A stretch of 64,000 nucleotides of DNA. Source: Hymenobacter psoromatis. GTDB lineage: Bacteria; Bacteroidota; Bacteroidia; Cytophagales; Hymenobacteraceae. The notes beneath the pieces were generated by a model. That model was not told the DNA's origin. It did no database searches and saw only the letters and a list, made by a program, of their open reading frames with translations. The DNA lies in the NCBI GenBank assembly GCA_001596155.1, contig CP014771.1, positions 4,774,001 through 4,838,000 on the forward strand, written 5' to 3'. Shown piece after piece: positions 63,263-64,000 of this stretch (the stretch's first letter is position 1; each line of letters opens with the position of its first letter). A program made the translations under genes and the position numbers.

Positions 63263-64000
63263 CACCGGCAGCGTCAGCTTGGAGGCATGGCCGGGCTCGT
63301 GGTAAATCCGGATGGTAGCCTTCTGAAAATCAGCCGCATTAGCAGTCGAGATGTTGATGAACTGCTGCGGATTGCGGTCCACCAGCGGAAACCAGCTGCT
63401 TTGCACCTGCACCAGCAGGCGGTGGCCTTTTTTGAAGGTGTGCAGCACGTCGTTCAGCTCGTATTTCACCTCGGTGGGCACGTTGGGCTGGAACGGTTCG
63501 GGCTGCGTGAAGCTGTTGCGGAACCGGCCGCGTAGCACGTCGGCGCGTACCAGGCGCTGGGTGCCGGGTAGGGTGGTATTTTGCGCCCCCGGCGCGGGGT
63601 CGGCTGCATCGTCGGGCAGCACGTCGATGAGCTTCACCACGAAGTCGGCATCGGTGCCGGAGGTGCTCACCCACAGGTCCACGGCCAGCGGGCCGGCCAC
63701 GGTCAGGTCGGCGGGCAGGGGTAGGGTTTGGAAGGTGAGCACGTCGGGCCGCTCGGCCGCAAAGCGCTGGTCGGCAATCATATACTCGTTGCTGCGGCTG
63801 CTCAGGATGCCGGGCGCGTAGGGCACCGGGTGGGCCGGGTCGCTGAGGTATTCGGAGAAGGCGGGGGCGGGTGGAGGTGGTAATGTTTGTGGCGTGTGCG
63901 TAATAGTCGGTCCTGCTACCATGCTTTGAATAGCCTCTCCTACTTTATTTTCATAAGCAACCAATCCCCCGCCCGGCTGAAAATAAAACGGCCGTGCCTG
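63257..64000 (-). CDS. CocE/NonD-family hydrolase, C-terminal part
   Basis: The frame is open to the window edge at 64000, so the N-terminal catalytic part is missing; about 247 residues are present. They match the C-terminal jelly-roll domain of CocE/NonD (X-Pro dipeptidyl-peptidase-like) hydrolases: DVLTFQTLPLPADLTVAGPL, DLWVSTSGTDADFVVKLIDV, LRGRFRNSFTQPEPFQPNVP and HTFKKGHRLLVQVQSSWFPL. These enzymes act on acyl or peptidyl substrates. Stop codon lies in a hairpin repeat arm. Confidence 0.88.
   Translation of the reverse strand, partial: QARPFYFQPGGGLVAYENKVGEAIQSMVAGPTITHTPQTLPPPPAPAFSEYLSDPAHPVPYAPGILSSRSNEYMIADQRFAAERPDVLTFQTLPLPADLTVAGPLAVDLWVSTSGTDADFVVKLIDVLPDDAADPAPGAQNTTLPGTQRLVRADVLRGRFRNSFTQPEPFQPNVPTEVKYELNDVLHTFKKGHRLLVQVQSSWFPLVDRNPQQFINISTANAADFQKATIRIYHEPGHASKLTLPVQ

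Noticed and set aside
1..64000. tRNA, rRNA or riboswitch genes
   Set aside because: No cloverleaf, rRNA-like stretch or recognised riboswitch consensus was found in the intergenic spaces.

Overview
The window looks like a chromosomal segment of a high-GC Bacteroidota, most probably Hymenobacter or a close Cytophagales relative. This is inferred from GC-rich genes, Bacteroidota-type -7 promoter elements (TAnnTTTG), small secreted proteins, PorT-like outer-membrane barrels, a BLUF photoreceptor, a non-cyanobacterial KaiC/KaiB set, and dozens of copies of a GGGGGTAGGG/CCCTACCCCC word on both strands. No rRNA, tRNA, CRISPR array, prophage or intact insertion sequence was seen.

Layout. 1-3663: housekeeping genes on the minus strand (M28 peptidase, VOC protein, YebC, exported protein, metallo-beta-lactamase-fold hydrolase). 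3690-5468: a repeat block and a broken SBBP-type cell-surface gene. 5662-17022: small metabolic and sensory genes (thioredoxin-like, GNAT, nicotinamidase, malate:quinone oxidoreductase, BLUF, 2H phosphoesterase, spore-photoproduct-lyase-like radical SAM protein, Rof-like, VapBC-like toxin-antitoxin pair, Nudix, FNT channel, membrane acyltransferase, PhzF). 17097-20661: a LytTR regulator and a large hybrid histidine kinase. 20780-25733: two related secreted proteins, RuvC, a membrane-protein/glycosyltransferase pair and a cytochrome c. 25981-31018: pullulanase, then a histidine kinase and a sigma-54 activator.

The accessory part runs from 31068 to 51542. It starts with an AT-richer ATPase gene overlapping a gene with a PD-(D/E)XK-like signature (candidate defence pair) and an XRE/S24 regulator. 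A co-directional set follows: YbjN-like, PspA, a YqiJ/NfeD-like membrane protein, flotillin, and a 1630-residue ATPase. It ends in a strongly AT-rich CHAT-domain (caspase-like) gene that looks recently acquired. After an ElaA-type acetyltransferase, an opposite-strand operon encodes two coiled-coil proteins (one PspA-like and membrane-anchored), a solute-binding protein fused to an OmpA domain, an ABC permease and an ABC ATPase. Both operons appear to concern the cell envelope. How they work is inference.

51745-64000: three related outer-membrane barrels, DinB-family protein, truncated haemoglobin, sce7726-family protein, a 42-bp palindromic tandem repeat, a kaiC-kaiB-kaiB-histidine kinase operon, DNA polymerase IV, an NTF2-like protein and the end of a CocE/NonD-type hydrolase.

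Intergenic spaces are dominated by long, near-perfect hairpin repeats that fall into at least four families. Several contain stop codons of neighbouring genes, three occupy consecutive gaps of the ABC operon, and one lies in frame inside the glycosyltransferase gene. In one family the internal stem pairs covary between copies (ATTGC/GCAAT, ATTCC/GGAAT, ATGCT/AGCAT), which points to selection or mobilisation as a folded structure.
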